Source: Candidatus Gastranaerophilus phascolarcticola
GTDB lineage: Bacteria > Cyanobacteriota > Vampirovibrionia > Gastranaerophilales > Gastranaerophilaceae
Assembly: GCA_001899335.1 (NCBI GenBank)
Contig: MOYE01000009.1
Coordinates: forward strand, 111,274-154,430
Length of the DNA: 43,157 nt
Direction of reading: 5' to 3'
Positions within the stretch are counted from its first letter, which is position 1. Each line of letters starts with the position of its first letter. Below, in pieces: positions 15,364 through 24,560 of the stretch. The notes below the pieces were generated by a model, which did not search any database, was not told the origin of the DNA, and was given only the letters and a program-made list of their open reading frames with translations. A program made the translations under genes and the position numbers.

Positions 15364-16794
15364 TTATAGGTCAAATCCACAGTATGAAAGGTCAAAGCTC
15401 TTGTTGCAGACTGGGAAGTCTGAAATCTGGTTATTTCTGACAGCAAGTGCCAAGCCGAACCAGTTGTGGAATGACGGGTCTTTGATTTTGTATTGTTCGA
15501 TTGCGCCGGCTTTATCGGTGATAATTGCGTGGCAAATTTCGCCTCTCCAGCCTTCCGTAAACGTCAAACACATACTGTCTTTTGCGTAATCTGTTTTTAT
15601 TTCAGGTGTTTCAAGGCTTCCGTTTAGTTCTTCAAGCATTTCTAAAATCATTTCTTTAGATTGTTTGATTTCCAAAAATCTCTGGTAAGCTCTTGCCCAA
15701 ACGTCGCCGTTGTGTGCGGAAACCGGTGTGAAGTTCTTGTAATCGCCGTAAATTCTGTTGTCAACGATTACACCTGACGCTCTTGCCGCAGGACCAACCA
15801 TACCGATTTCTTCTGCTTTTTTGGTTGAAACAAGACCGGTATTTTCAAGTCTTGATAAAACGGTTGCGTTACCAAACATTGCATTGCACATTTCAGTTAC
15901 GCGGGAATCGACTTCATCAAGCATTGAAGTGATTTTGCCTTTGAGTTCGTCATCGATATCAAAGTTTACGCCGCCAATTCTCATTAAACCTTTACCAAAA
16001 CGGCTTCCGGAGATTTCAAGCATTGTATTGATAACGAGGGTTCTTGTAACGCCCAGAACATTTGCTGCCATAAGGTAAGCAATATCTCCTGCGATTGCGC
16101 CAATGTCACCGATATGGATTGCCATACGTTCCATTTCGAGTGCAATTTTACGAATTGTTTTAGCGCGAGGGCAGACGTTCATTCCTGAAAGCGCTTCCAA
16201 GCCAGCTGCAAAAGTCATTGAATGACCGATTGTAGTATCACCGCAAATTGATTCTGCAAGCCAAATGTTAGGATTGTTTTTAATCATTTTTTCAACGCCG
16301 CGGTGTTGCCAGCCAAGTTGGATTTCAAGGTGCATTACGCGTTCACCCTGGCATAAAAATCTAAAGTGACCCGGTTCAATAATCCCTGCGTGAACAGGAC
16401 CTACCGCAACTTCGTGTGATTGAAGATCATCGGATTTTAAAAATTCATAACCCTCATTCACTCTGACCGGTTTTAAGAACGGGTGACCTGACGGACGAAT
16501 CCCGTAGTTTTCGTAAATTTCACGTTCAAACATGTGAACTGATGAACGTTTTACTGTCAGTGACGGGTATTCGTTGCCGACAATAGTGCTTGCAATGTGA
16601 AGTTCTGCGTTTTTATCGTCCGCGATTACCGCGTACATATTGTTTTTGTATTCCTCCTGATTGATAAACAGGTTTGCTACGCGGTAGTGGGTGTCTGTTA
16701 CCAAACGTTCAAATTCGCTAAATTCCAATACTGGAATATCTGATTTCTTTATTACTTCGTTATTTTTAAATTTAAGTGTTTTTGTCATTACCAT
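15364..16794 (-). CDS. Large subunit (HyfG/NuoCD-like) lacking nickel-binding cysteines
   Basis: A 476-aa fusion of a NuoC-like domain (about 20-110, ending EIYENYGIRPSGHPFLKPVR) and a NuoD/hydrogenase-large-like domain (from GPVHAGIIEPGHFRF at 132). In [NiFe] hydrogenases two CxxC pairs bind nickel. Here the first site reads ESICGDTTIGH: C184 remains but the second Cys is Thr. The second reads SFDLSYCGFDL at the C-terminus, where D-P-C-x-x-C would be expected. Nickel binding is therefore lost, and the C-terminal maturation peptide is absent. The fold otherwise matches group 4 and complex I, so this is the Ehr-type large subunit. ATG 16794 has AGGTGG 6 bases upstream; ATG 16788 is an alternative. 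Confidence 0.92.
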   Translation of the reverse strand: MVMTKTLKFKNNEVIKKSDIPVLEFSEFERLVTDTHYRVANLFINQEEYKNNMYAVIADDKNAELHIASTIVGNEYPSLTVKRSSVHMFEREIYENYGIRPSGHPFLKPVRVNEGYEFLKSDDLQSHEVAVGPVHAGIIEPGHFRFLCQGERVMHLEIQLGWQHRGVEKMIKNNPNIWLAESICGDTTIGHSMTFAAGLEALSGMNVCPRAKTIRKIALEMERMAIHIGDIGAIAGDIAYLMAANVLGVTRTLVINTMLEISGSRFGKGLMRIGGVNFDIDDELKGKITSMLDEVDSRVTEMCNAMFGNATVLSRLENTGLVSTKKAEEIGMVGPAARASGVIVDNRIYGDYKNFTPVSAHNGDVWARAYQRFLEIKQSKEMILEMLEELNGSLETPEIKTDYAKDSMCLTFTEGWRGEICHAIITDKAGAIEQYKIKDPSFHNWFGLALAVRNNQISDFPVCNKSFDLSYCGFDL

Positions 16795-18041
16795 ATTATA
16801 CCACCTGCGTTTTTAATTAGTTCAAATAGTCCGTTCGGCATGTAAATACCAAGTACAATTGCTGTCGCAATCAGGAAAATTTGAGGTATATAGTTACTGA
16901 TTGGTAATTTTACCGGTTCAGTTTCGTTATTATTTGTTGTATAGTTCATTTTCAATACTGTGTTCATAATTCCGAAGAGGATAATTGTTAACAGCAATAC
17001 GGTTACAACGCACAACACAACTTGTCCGTTAAGCAGGAATTGCTTGATAATCAAAAATTCTGAAAGGAACAGCGGTGATGGCGGAATCGCAAGGATTAAC
17101 ATTGCGCCCAAAAGCCATAACCAGGAGGTGCATTTGTTTTTGCTTACCAAGTCCTTAACCTCATCAACTTCTTTTGTATTGTATAGGTGTAAAATGTTGC
17201 CTGAAGTAAGGAACAGAGAGCTTTTAATCAATGAGTGGCAAAGTACGTGAATCAATGCCCCGATTGTACCTAAGCTGCCCAAAGCAATACCGATTGAAAT
17301 TATACCCATATTTTCTACAGAAGAATAAGCAAGCATTCTTTTGTAGTTTTTAATTCTGTAAACGTAAACCGCAGTGATGAAGATTGAGAGTAAGCCCATT
17401 GTAAGCATTAAAACCTGTACAGTGTGACCTAAACCCGCAAGGCTCATCAATTTAACGAGTCTGAGGATAACGAGAACCGCAGAGTTTAACAATGTTGCGG
17501 ATAACATTGCGGAAACCGGTGACGGCGCTTCAGCGTGCGCGTCAGGCAGCCAGCTGTGAACCGGTGCGAAACCCGCCTTTGTACCAAAACCGATTAAAAT
17601 AAATATGAATGATAATTTTAACCAGAAAGGATTTATTGCCGCAGCGTTTGCGTACAAATCATTATAGAACAATGAGTTTACGCTTCCTGAACCTATAAGC
17701 AATAAAATTATGCCCACGAACGCCAGTGAAATACCGATTGAGCAAAGGAAAACGTATTTCCAGGTCGCTTCAAGTGAGTTTTTTGACTTGTGCAGCATAA
17801 TCAAATATGCGCTGGTTAAAGTCGTTGCCTCTACGAATACCCAAGTTAAACCCAGGTGGTTACTCAAAAGCGCGCCGACCATTGAAAGGAAGAACAAGAA
17901 GAATATTGAATAATATTTCAGGTTTTCCTTAGCGTTTTTGCAGTAGTTGAACCCTTGGTAAAACATCACACAAACGGTTACAACAACAAGTGCAATTAAA
18001 AATAATATGTTTAAACTGTCTAATACAAAATAATTATTCAT
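16788..18041 (-). CDS. Antiporter-like membrane subunit (HyfF/NuoN-like)
   Basis: A 417-aa Mrp-antiporter-type proton or sodium channel subunit with about 12 membrane helices. Diagnostic runs: GFGTKAGFAPVHSWLPDAHAEAPSPVSAMLSA with its membrane Lys, YKRMLAYSSVENMGIISIGIALG, and HVLCHSLIKSSLFLTSGNI. These place it in the NuoL/M/N family, closest in order and size to HyfF, though shorter than E. coli HyfF. It overlaps hyfE by 8 bp upstream and hyfG by a few bases downstream. One of two antiporter-like pumps in this complex. Confidence 0.9.
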   Translation of the reverse strand: MNNYFVLDSLNILFLIALVVVTVCVMFYQGFNYCKNAKENLKYYSIFFLFFLSMVGALLSNHLGLTWVFVEATTLTSAYLIMLHKSKNSLEATWKYVFLCSIGISLAFVGIILLLIGSGSVNSLFYNDLYANAAAINPFWLKLSFIFILIGFGTKAGFAPVHSWLPDAHAEAPSPVSAMLSATLLNSAVLVILRLVKLMSLAGLGHTVQVLMLTMGLLSIFITAVYVYRIKNYKRMLAYSSVENMGIISIGIALGSLGTIGALIHVLCHSLIKSSLFLTSGNILHLYNTKEVDEVKDLVSKNKCTSWLWLLGAMLILAIPPSPLFLSEFLIIKQFLLNGQVVLCVVTVLLLTIILFGIMNTVLKMNYTTNNNETEPVKLPISNYIPQIFLIATAIVLGIYMPNGLFELIKNAGGIIW

Positions 18042-18744
18042 CTTTCGCCATCTCGCTATCTTTTAAATTACAAAGTTGTGAAACATCAGGGTTGCCGTAG
18101 ATATTGCCGATTTCGCCAATCAACAAGCCCAAAATGAATACCGCTATAAACACATCAAGTAAAACACCGAGGTTTACGATTAGCGGCATTTCTTTCGCGA
18201 TTGAAAGTGAAAGAAGGAAGATGCCGTTTTCAAGCATTGCAAACCCGATTACGTGAGTGAGCAATTTCTTTTTGATTGCAATGAAAACAAACGCAGTGAT
18301 AATTGTAGAAACAGATACGCCGAAGTAAAGGCTTGAAATGTTTTGCAAAATATCAGCCTGGCTGCTTGCAATCATAAACCCTGCAAACAGGATTATTGTT
18401 GAAATTACCAAAGTATAGAAGTTAGGGAATTGAGGGTTGTTATCCCTTTTGATGTTACTTTTTTCAGCGACTCTATCCAAAACGTTAGGGATGATAAGTG
18501 CTTTGACAACGAAAGTTTCCACAATTAGGAATGCCGCGCCAACAAGTGTGTCAATGTGTGTGAACAAAGAGGTTATTGCTGCCCAGATGCTTGAAGTATC
18601 AAGTTCGTGGATATGTGAGATTATGGTTATAAAGCAAAGGATTATACCTTGAAGTCTCAACATATTAGTCTGTGCTGCAATACGGCTTGAGGTTGCCATA
18701 TATAACATTGAAATCCCGAATATAACAATTAATAAGTTAATCAT
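18034..18744 (-). CDS. Membrane subunit HyfE-like (NuoK/MrpC-related)
   Basis: A 236-aa protein with about six or seven membrane helices. The second half (LTHVIGFAMLENGIFLLSLS and GVLLDVFIAVFILGLLIGE) carries the NuoK/MrpC-type pattern with membrane glutamates that relay protons. The first half corresponds to the extra helices of HyfE. The ORF starts 1 bp after the HyfC-like gene and overlaps the next gene by 8 bp, which indicates tight translational coupling. Role: part of the ion-translocating arm. Confidence 0.88.
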   Translation of the reverse strand: MINLLIVIFGISMLYMATSSRIAAQTNMLRLQGIILCFITIISHIHELDTSSIWAAITSLFTHIDTLVGAAFLIVETFVVKALIIPNVLDRVAEKSNIKRDNNPQFPNFYTLVISTIILFAGFMIASSQADILQNISSLYFGVSVSTIITAFVFIAIKKKLLTHVIGFAMLENGIFLLSLSIAKEMPLIVNLGVLLDVFIAVFILGLLIGEIGNIYGNPDVSQLCNLKDSEMAKDE

Positions 18745-18745
18745 A

Positions 18746-19651
18746 TTACAGATGTCCTCCGTGCATAATTAATAGAACAAGAGCCATTACAATTAACGCA
18801 GCAACGATTAATGTAAAAGTATATTCTATTATGTGGGTAAGTCTAATTCTAGCGCATAAAGATTCGATTATGCCGATTAAAACAGCGATAGCAAGCGCAA
18901 CAAGCACAGACCCAACGAAGCTTAATGGTGCGATTGTCATTGTGATGATTGTTGTGAAAAGCATCATTTTTAAAGCTGCGCCATATTGAATGAACGCTAA
19001 ATCAACACCAGAGTTATCAAGAACCATAACTTCGTGAATCATAGTTAATTCAAGGTGTGTTTTAGGGTCGTCAATCGGAACTCTTGAACCTTCGATAAGG
19101 ATTATTAAGAATAAAGCGAAAACGGTTGCAAGAGCAATCAAAATCATAATGTCGTTGTTAGACCAGAAAAGGTGCGCGAGTGACGCGAAAGAGTAAACTC
19201 CGTTCAGCGCGCATATTGATGAAATTATGATGAAGAAAGCCGGTTCAATTAATGAAGTGTAGCTAACTTCTCTTGAAGCGCCCATCCCCTCAAAACTTGA
19301 GCCAGTATCCATAGCCGCCGCAACGGAAACGAATTTGCCCAAAGCCAAGAGGTAAGAGAAGAGGATAAAATCACCCTCAAAGTGGATTACCGTAACCAGC
19401 ATTGCCGCAACGATTAAGCAGGCAAGGTTGATTACTGGCGCAACACGGAAAATTCCTGTTGCCGTCTCGCTTATAACTTCACCCTTGTTCATAAGTCTGT
19501 TAAAGTCAAAATAAGGTTGGAAAATGCTTGCGCCTTGTTTTCCTGCGAATTTTGCTTTTACTTTATTAATTACACCAATGAATAAAAATGGAAGTGATAA
19601 TAATAATATCATTTTTAATATTGGAAAAATAATCATTGTTAAAAGTGCCAT
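18746..19651 (-). CDS. Membrane subunit HyfC/NuoH-like
   Basis: A 301-aa NuoH/EchB/HycD-type subunit that joins the redox module to the membrane arm. Seen: FQPYFDFNRLMNKGEVISE (the conserved loop near the iron-sulfur module), the acidic loop LIEGSRVPIDDPKTHLELTMIHEVM, and about eight helices. The frame is open to 19711, but ATG 19651 follows AGGAGG closely and overlaps the HyfB stop as TAATG, so translation is coupled there. Second gene of the operon. Confidence 0.92.
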   Translation of the reverse strand: MALLTMIIFPILKMILLLSLPFLFIGVINKVKAKFAGKQGASIFQPYFDFNRLMNKGEVISETATGIFRVAPVINLACLIVAAMLVTVIHFEGDFILFSYLLALGKFVSVAAAMDTGSSFEGMGASREVSYTSLIEPAFFIIISSICALNGVYSFASLAHLFWSNNDIMILIALATVFALFLIILIEGSRVPIDDPKTHLELTMIHEVMVLDNSGVDLAFIQYGAALKMMLFTTIITMTIAPLSFVGSVLVALAIAVLIGIIESLCARIRLTHIIEYTFTLIVAALIVMALVLLIMHGGHL

Positions 19652-21606
19652 TATATTTTTCCTCCTAATACCAGGCATATTGCGATAATCAATGCAACAA
19701 CGCCGTACCATAAGTATCTTTGAGTGTTACCGCTTTGAATCCAGTAGAACTTAGAGAGTAAGTTTTCATCGAATTTAACAAGCGGGTTGATGATATAGTA
19801 TTCAAAGATATCGTAAATTTTAGATTTGAACGATGTTTTTTCAGGGAACAAGTCCTTGATAGGTTTGAACTCCATAACTCTTACGTAGAACGGATTTAGG
19901 AAGCCTAAGAACGGTCTTGTGAAAGAGGTTGAAGTATATTGAACTTTTGCCGTTCCTTTGTCGTATCCGCAGCCCCAAGTGTTTCTTACGGTAACGGTTT
20001 TGCCGGCAAGGAAAGCCTTTCTAACCAGTAGAAGAACTCCGATTGTAATCAGCAAAGTAATGTTGAAGAATGAGATTACAGTCAGGATTTCAACAGGGTA
20101 TATGAATTGAACGAGTTCGTTTGTCGCCCCGCCAATCAAAAGGATTGAATATTGCGGGAATAAACCGATTAGTGAAAGGATTACGACGAGCGCAATCATT
20201 GGACCAACCATTGACATAGGAACTTCGCTTTTAACGTGTTCAGCTTTTTCGGTTCTAGGGTTTCCTAGGAAAATTGTGCTGTAAGCGCTAGTGAAAGCAA
20301 CCATTGCGGTCGCGCCGACAAACGCTAAACCAGCCATTGCCAAAATCATCACAGGAATTAATAAATAATTAGGTGTGTTGAAAGAGTTCAAGAAACCGTA
20401 ATAGATTAAAAATTCACTGATAAAACCGTTGAACGGAGGCAATGCGCACAATGCCATTGAGCCGATAAGGAAACAGAAAGCTGTTTGAGGCATAACTTTT
20501 GCCAAACCGCCCAGCTTTTCCATATCCTTAGTGTGAGTTTTATTATAAACCGCACCTGCAGCAAAGAACATTAAAGGTTTGAATACCGCGTGGTTTATGA
20601 TGTGCATAAAGCATCCGAGGAAACCTAAGGTTTTTAAACCAATGTTGTGGTATGCAATACCTAAAATTCCAAGCCCGAGAGCGAGGGTAATAATACCCAT
20701 ATTTTCAATTGACGAGTAAGCGAGCATTTTTTTGAAATCTCTTTGCCCTGTAGCGTAGAGGATTCCAAGTAAAGCTGTTGCAACGCCGACCGCAAGGATT
20801 GCATAACCCAAAGCGGCAGACGGTTCGTTTAATAATTGGGTCATTCTTAAAATTCCGTAAATCCCGGTTTTAATCATAACGCCGGACATTAAAGCTGAAA
20901 TATGGCTAGGTGCAACCGGGTGAGCTTTGGGCAGCCAAGTATGAACAGGAACGAGACCTGCTTTGATACCGAACCCGATGAACATAAGCGCATAAATCAA
21001 CGGTGTAACTTGTCCGTTGAAATCAAAGAACCAAATACTTCCGGTTCTGATGTTTAAAAGGACAAAGCCTGCAATTAAAAATAAAACCCCAATGTGCATA
21101 GTAACCAAGTAGCGCATTGCGGTTTTTCTAACACTTGCCTGATCCGCGTCGAAAAGCATTAAGAGGAATGAGCTAAAGCTCATAATTTCCCACGCGATAA
21201 GGAAAGCAAAAACATTTTGAGATAACACGACTAAAATCATTGAGATGACAAAGATGTTAAAACAGAAGTAATGAGAATTAACGCTTTTGCCGGCTTCAAC
21301 GTATTTAGCGAGGTAGCCTTTAGAGTAAATCATAGCGAGCCAAGAAACCACGGCTATGATAAGAACAAAAAAGGCGGATAATCCATCTAATGATAAAACG
21401 ACATTAACGAGAGTATTGCCGAACTCAAACATTAAGTCTTGGTTGTAGCTTTGGCTAACGAAACAGCCCAGGGTTCCGCCAACAGCTAACAAGGTTGCAA
21501 TAGTGTTTAACGCAATAAGGTAGTTACATTTTTGGTTTTCTTTAAAGAAGTATTGCGTAAACGCACCGAATAAATAAGTGATAAGGGCTAGTACAATAAG
21601 TTTCAT
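19651..21606 (-). CDS. Antiporter-like membrane subunit (HyfB/NuoL-like)
   Basis: First gene of the operon, 651 aa. Antiporter core helices: FLIAWEIMSFSSFLLMLFD, GFGIKAGLVPVHTWLPKAHPVAPSHISALMSG, RDFKKMLAYSSIENMGIITLALG and HIINHAVFKPLMFFAAGAV, all conserved in HyfB, HycC and NuoL. The C-terminal ~130 residues include a soluble loop (VRNTWGCGYDKGTAKVQYTSTSFTRPF), common in HyfB/HycC, and a last helix. It pumps H+ or Na+ when electrons pass through the redox subunits. A weak AGGAAAT site precedes the ATG at 21606. Confidence 0.93.
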   Translation of the reverse strand: MKLIVLALITYLFGAFTQYFFKENQKCNYLIALNTIATLLAVGGTLGCFVSQSYNQDLMFEFGNTLVNVVLSLDGLSAFFVLIIAVVSWLAMIYSKGYLAKYVEAGKSVNSHYFCFNIFVISMILVVLSQNVFAFLIAWEIMSFSSFLLMLFDADQASVRKTAMRYLVTMHIGVLFLIAGFVLLNIRTGSIWFFDFNGQVTPLIYALMFIGFGIKAGLVPVHTWLPKAHPVAPSHISALMSGVMIKTGIYGILRMTQLLNEPSAALGYAILAVGVATALLGILYATGQRDFKKMLAYSSIENMGIITLALGLGILGIAYHNIGLKTLGFLGCFMHIINHAVFKPLMFFAAGAVYNKTHTKDMEKLGGLAKVMPQTAFCFLIGSMALCALPPFNGFISEFLIYYGFLNSFNTPNYLLIPVMILAMAGLAFVGATAMVAFTSAYSTIFLGNPRTEKAEHVKSEVPMSMVGPMIALVVILSLIGLFPQYSILLIGGATNELVQFIYPVEILTVISFFNITLLITIGVLLLVRKAFLAGKTVTVRNTWGCGYDKGTAKVQYTSTSFTRPFLGFLNPFYVRVMEFKPIKDLFPEKTSFKSKIYDIFEYYIINPLVKFDENLLSKFYWIQSGNTQRYLWYGVVALIIAICLVLGGKI

Positions 21607-21654
21607 ATTTTCTAATATTTCCTAATATTACCTATCTCTCTTTTTCAAGAATAA

Positions 21655-21682
21655 ATAATACTCCGTAAAGTATAGATTTCAA
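21655..21682 (-). promoter_or_regulatory. Candidate promoter of the Ehr-type operon with internal dyad
   Basis: On the minus strand TTGAAA (21682-21677), 16 bp, TATTAT (21660-21655). The spacer contains the dyad ATACT-n6-AGTAT (21658-21673), a possible operator. The XRE regulator encoded next upstream on the same strand (21755-21970) is an obvious candidate to bind it (inference). Confidence 0.5.
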
Positions 21683-21754
21683 GGGGAAATATTGAAATGC
21701 GTTCACAATTTTAACAAAGCGGAGAAACCTAAGTGCCGCAATAGTTTTCGTTGA

Positions 21755-21970
21755 TTATACGTCTTTAATAAATTCGTTAATATCCACATTAAGGGCGCGG
21801 GCTATGTCAATTATAGTGAGAACAGAAGTTTTATGGTTACCATTCTCAATATTACTAATTGTATCGTTTGAAACTCCAACTAATTCCGCAAGTTTTTCTT
21901 GCGAAACATCTTCTTTAATTCTAATTATCTTGATGTTATAACCTAGAGTTTTCAGACGTGAATTTCTCAT
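21755..21970 (-). CDS. Small XRE-family HTH regulator
   Basis: A 71-aa protein that is almost only a Cro/CI HTH: NIKIIRIKEDVSQEKLAEL, VSNDTISNIENG (recognition helix), then SVLTIIDIARALNVDINEFI. No effector domain. It resembles the many small YozG/HipB-like regulators. It is located 149 bp upstream of the Ehr-type operon on the same strand and divergent from the metG operon, so it could govern either. No toxin partner is adjacent. Confidence 0.88.
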   Translation of the reverse strand: MRNSRLKTLGYNIKIIRIKEDVSQEKLAELVGVSNDTISNIENGNHKTSVLTIIDIARALNVDINEFIKDV

Positions 21971-21987
21971 AACTATATTTTAAGGTA

Positions 21988-22016
21988 TTGACATTTTTGT
22001 TTCCACCGTATATCTT
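21988..22016 (+). promoter_or_regulatory. Promoter of the LuxR-like-metG-aroK-aroB operon
   Basis: TTGACA (21988-21993), 17 bp, TATCTT (22011-22016), 73 bp before the GTG at 22089. The -35 box is perfect, the -10 imperfect. It lies in the spacer shared with the divergent XRE gene. Confidence 0.6.
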
Positions 22017-22088
22017 TATAAAAGACTGAAAACTTTCAGTTAATATGGTAAAATTTAATTGGATTTAGAAAATATTCGGAGGGGTAGA

Positions 22089-22412
22089 GTGGAGATAGAA
22101 CCAAGAGCAATACTGGAATTGTGGGCAAAAAATGTACCTTTGAAAAAACTTGTCAATGCGTTAGAAAAAGAAGATAGGATGAGAAGACGTTACCCTGAAC
22201 CGGAATTGACACTGATTGAGGCAAATGTGTTGGCTGCCATTGCTGACGGCAGGGTTAAGAAAGAGCTTGAAACTGCTATCAATTTGTACGCTGCAAAACA
22301 CGATTACAAGGATTCCTATAACGCTATTGTGAGGCGTTTAATGACTAAATTTGAGGCTTTTACGATTGCGCATGTCGTTTATAAAGCAATGAAAGTTGGT
22401 ATAATTGAGTAA
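22089..22412 (+). CDS. LuxR/GerE-type HTH protein
   Basis: A 107-aa regulator with a C-terminal HTH of GerE type: LTLIEANVLAAIADGRVKKELE, then a longer-than-usual loop (INLYAAKHDYKDSY), then AIVRRLMTKFEAFTIAHVVYKAMKVGIIE. The first 40 residues are a charged helix region with no receiver or PAS domain. The frame is open back to a TTG at 22059, but GGAGGGG lies right before the GTG at 22089, so I choose that. First gene of a run with metG, aroK and aroB. The insertion in the HTH makes the DNA-binding assignment likely, not certain. Confidence 0.7.
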   Translation: MEIEPRAILELWAKNVPLKKLVNALEKEDRMRRRYPEPELTLIEANVLAAIADGRVKKELETAINLYAAKHDYKDSYNAIVRRLMTKFEAFTIAHVVYKAMKVGIIE

Positions 22413-22469
22413 AATTTTCTGTTTATGCTATACTTTTTCCATAATTATATAATAAGAGGGAATTTGAAT

Positions 22470-24038
22470 ATGGAAAAATATTATTTAACTACAGCAATCG
22501 ACTACGTTAACGGCAAACCACATATCGGACACGCTTATGAAAAGATTTTGACAGATATTATCGCACGCCACTATTCACAACGCTGCGAGGACGTTTTCTT
22601 CCTCACCGGAACCGACGAACACGGGGTTAAAATCCAAAAAACCGCTGCAGCTCAAGGCATTACACCAAAAGAACTTTGCGATATGAACGCCCAGTCTTTC
22701 AAGGACGCGTGGAAAGCTCTTGATATTGATTATACAAAATTTATCAGAACTACCGATAGTTATCACGAGGCTGTTGTTCAAAAAATATTCAAAAAACTTG
22801 TTGAACAGGGCGACATCTACAAGCATTCATACGAGGGCTGGTATTGCTCCGGCTGTGAATGTTTCCTGAACCCGAAAGATTTGACTGAAGACGGACTTTG
22901 TCCTGACCACCTTAAAAAACCGGAAATCGTCAGAGAAGAAAATTATTTCTTCCGTCTTTCAAAATACAAAGACGCTATTATTAAACATATTAAAGAAAAC
23001 CCTACTTTCATTGTGCCGGCGTTCAGAGCTAACGAAGTTTTGAACCAGCTTGAAGACATTCAGGATATTTCGGTTTCACGTGCCAAGTCAAACGTAAGCT
23101 GGGGCGTGGATGTCCTGGATGACCCTGAACAGGTAATTTATGTTTGGATTGATGCGCTTTCTAACTACATCACAGCTATCGGTTACGACGTAGAAAACCC
23201 GTCAGAAGAATTTAAAAAATATTGGCCGGTTGACGTTCATGTTATCGGTAAGGATATTTTGAAATTCCACAGTATTTACTGGATTGGAATTTTAATGGCA
23301 TTGGGTCTGCCTCTTCCAAAACACATTTTTGCGCACGGCTGGATTACGATTGATGAATCAAAAATGTCAAAATCTCTTGGCAACGTAATCTCTCCGACAA
23401 GCGTTTTGGAAAGTTTTAACCTCGAAAACGCAGATGCGTTCAGATATTATATGGCAACTTCTGCACCTTGCGGACGCGACGGAAACTATTCTGATAACGA
23501 CTTCAAAGAAAAAGTTAACGCGCACCTTGCAAACAGTATGGGAAACCTCTTAAACAGAACGCTTTCTATGCTTGTTAAATACTTTGACGGTGAAATTAAA
23601 CCGGAATTTACAGTAAACCCTCAATTGAAAAAACTTGCTGTAAATACTGTTGGTTTTGTGGAAAATCATTTTGATAATTTTGCGATTGCGGAGGCTGGAC
23701 AAGAAATTATGGCACTTGTTGACGCAACAAACAAATACGTAACTGACAACGCGCCTTGGACTCTTGCGAAAGAAGAGAAGATGGACGAATGCGGCTCGGT
23801 TTTAAGAACTGTATTGGAAGTTATGTGTACTGTTTCTTCATTAATCTATCCATTCTGTCCAAATATAGCCCGGTCGATGAGTACCCAGTTGGGCTATAAT
23901 TTAGACACAAGGCTTGATGATATTATAAATATGGATTATAATATCATCCAAGACGGAAAGCTGATTAGTAAAGAAGAGATTAAACCGGTATTTTTGCGTT
24001 TGGATAGCGAGTTTGCTGATAAGCAATCAAAAAAATAA
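22470..24038 (+). CDS. metG: Methionyl-tRNA synthetase
   Basis: Charges tRNA-Met with methionine. Class I signatures: PHIGHAYE at 17-24 and KMSKSLG near residue 300. A single zinc knuckle (CSGCECFLN... CPDH) marks the short MetG type. WASHID-type substrate residues are in the central domain, and a helical anticodon-binding domain fills the last 170 residues. At 522 aa it lacks the C-terminal tRNA-binding (Trbp111-like) domain that some bacterial MetG have. ATG 22470 follows AGAGGGAA; the upstream in-frame ATG at 22425 has no ribosome site. Followed after 12 bp by aroK. Confidence 0.96.
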   Translation: MEKYYLTTAIDYVNGKPHIGHAYEKILTDIIARHYSQRCEDVFFLTGTDEHGVKIQKTAAAQGITPKELCDMNAQSFKDAWKALDIDYTKFIRTTDSYHEAVVQKIFKKLVEQGDIYKHSYEGWYCSGCECFLNPKDLTEDGLCPDHLKKPEIVREENYFFRLSKYKDAIIKHIKENPTFIVPAFRANEVLNQLEDIQDISVSRAKSNVSWGVDVLDDPEQVIYVWIDALSNYITAIGYDVENPSEEFKKYWPVDVHVIGKDILKFHSIYWIGILMALGLPLPKHIFAHGWITIDESKMSKSLGNVISPTSVLESFNLENADAFRYYMATSAPCGRDGNYSDNDFKEKVNAHLANSMGNLLNRTLSMLVKYFDGEIKPEFTVNPQLKKLAVNTVGFVENHFDNFAIAEAGQEIMALVDATNKYVTDNAPWTLAKEEKMDECGSVLRTVLEVMCTVSSLIYPFCPNIARSMSTQLGYNLDTRLDDIINMDYNIIQDGKLISKEEIKPVFLRLDSEFADKQSKK

Positions 24039-24050
24039 AAAGAGGTATAT

Positions 24051-24560
24051 ATGAAAAAAAATATCACGTTAATCGGCATGATGGGAGCTGGTAAATCCTT
24101 AATTGCAGAACGCCTGAGTCGTAACTTGAACGGGTATGTTGCAGTTGATACGGATGTTTTAATCGAATATCATCATAACCAGTTTATACCTGATATGTTC
24201 AAAGAAAAAGGTGAAGAGTATTTCAGAGACGCGGAGACCAAAATTTTAGATATGGTTTATACCAAAGATAAAATTGTGGTAGCGCTTGGCGGCGGTGCGT
24301 TTGAGCGCCCGCAAAACCGTGAGAAGATTAAGGCAAACAGCTATGTAATCTATCTCAAGGCGACACCTGAAACGCTTTTTGAACGTATCGGAAATTGCAA
24401 AAACAGACCGCTTTTGAGAAAAGGTTTCACCAAAAAGGAAATCGAAGATATTCTCAACAAGCGCGAGGCAAATTATATGTTAGCTGATTGTGTTGTCGAA
24501 ACCGACGGAAAAACTTCAGATGATGTCGTAAAAGAACTTTTGGGAATTATTAATGACTAA
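24051..24560 (+). CDS. aroK: Shikimate kinase
   Basis: Phosphorylates shikimate at O3 with ATP, step 5 of the shikimate pathway. P-loop GMMGAGKS at 8-15; DTDVLIEYHH (shikimate-binding Asp); FRDAETKIL; the ALGGGAF Walker-B-like loop; and NRPLLRK of the lid region. 169 aa is normal. It overlaps aroB by 8 bp, so the two are translationally coupled. This aroK-aroB pairing is common and supplies adjacent pathway enzymes in equal amounts. Confidence 0.95.
   Translation: MKKNITLIGMMGAGKSLIAERLSRNLNGYVAVDTDVLIEYHHNQFIPDMFKEKGEEYFRDAETKILDMVYTKDKIVVALGGGAFERPQNREKIKANSYVIYLKATPETLFERIGNCKNRPLLRKGFTKKEIEDILNKREANYMLADCVVETDGKTSDDVVKELLGIIND

Noticed and set aside
14618..21606. Annotation as a functional hydrogenase-4 or formate hydrogenlyase
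   Set aside because: The large subunit lacks both nickel-binding CxxC pairs, there is no formate dehydrogenase gene and no hyp maturation gene in the window.
14618..21606. Annotation as respiratory complex I
   Set aside because: There are no NuoA, NuoJ, NuoE, NuoF or NuoG homologues, and the gene order and the HyfE-type subunit fit the Hyf/Ehr family.
22575..22826. Minus-strand frame within metG
   Set aside because: Antisense to a conserved enzyme region; shadow.
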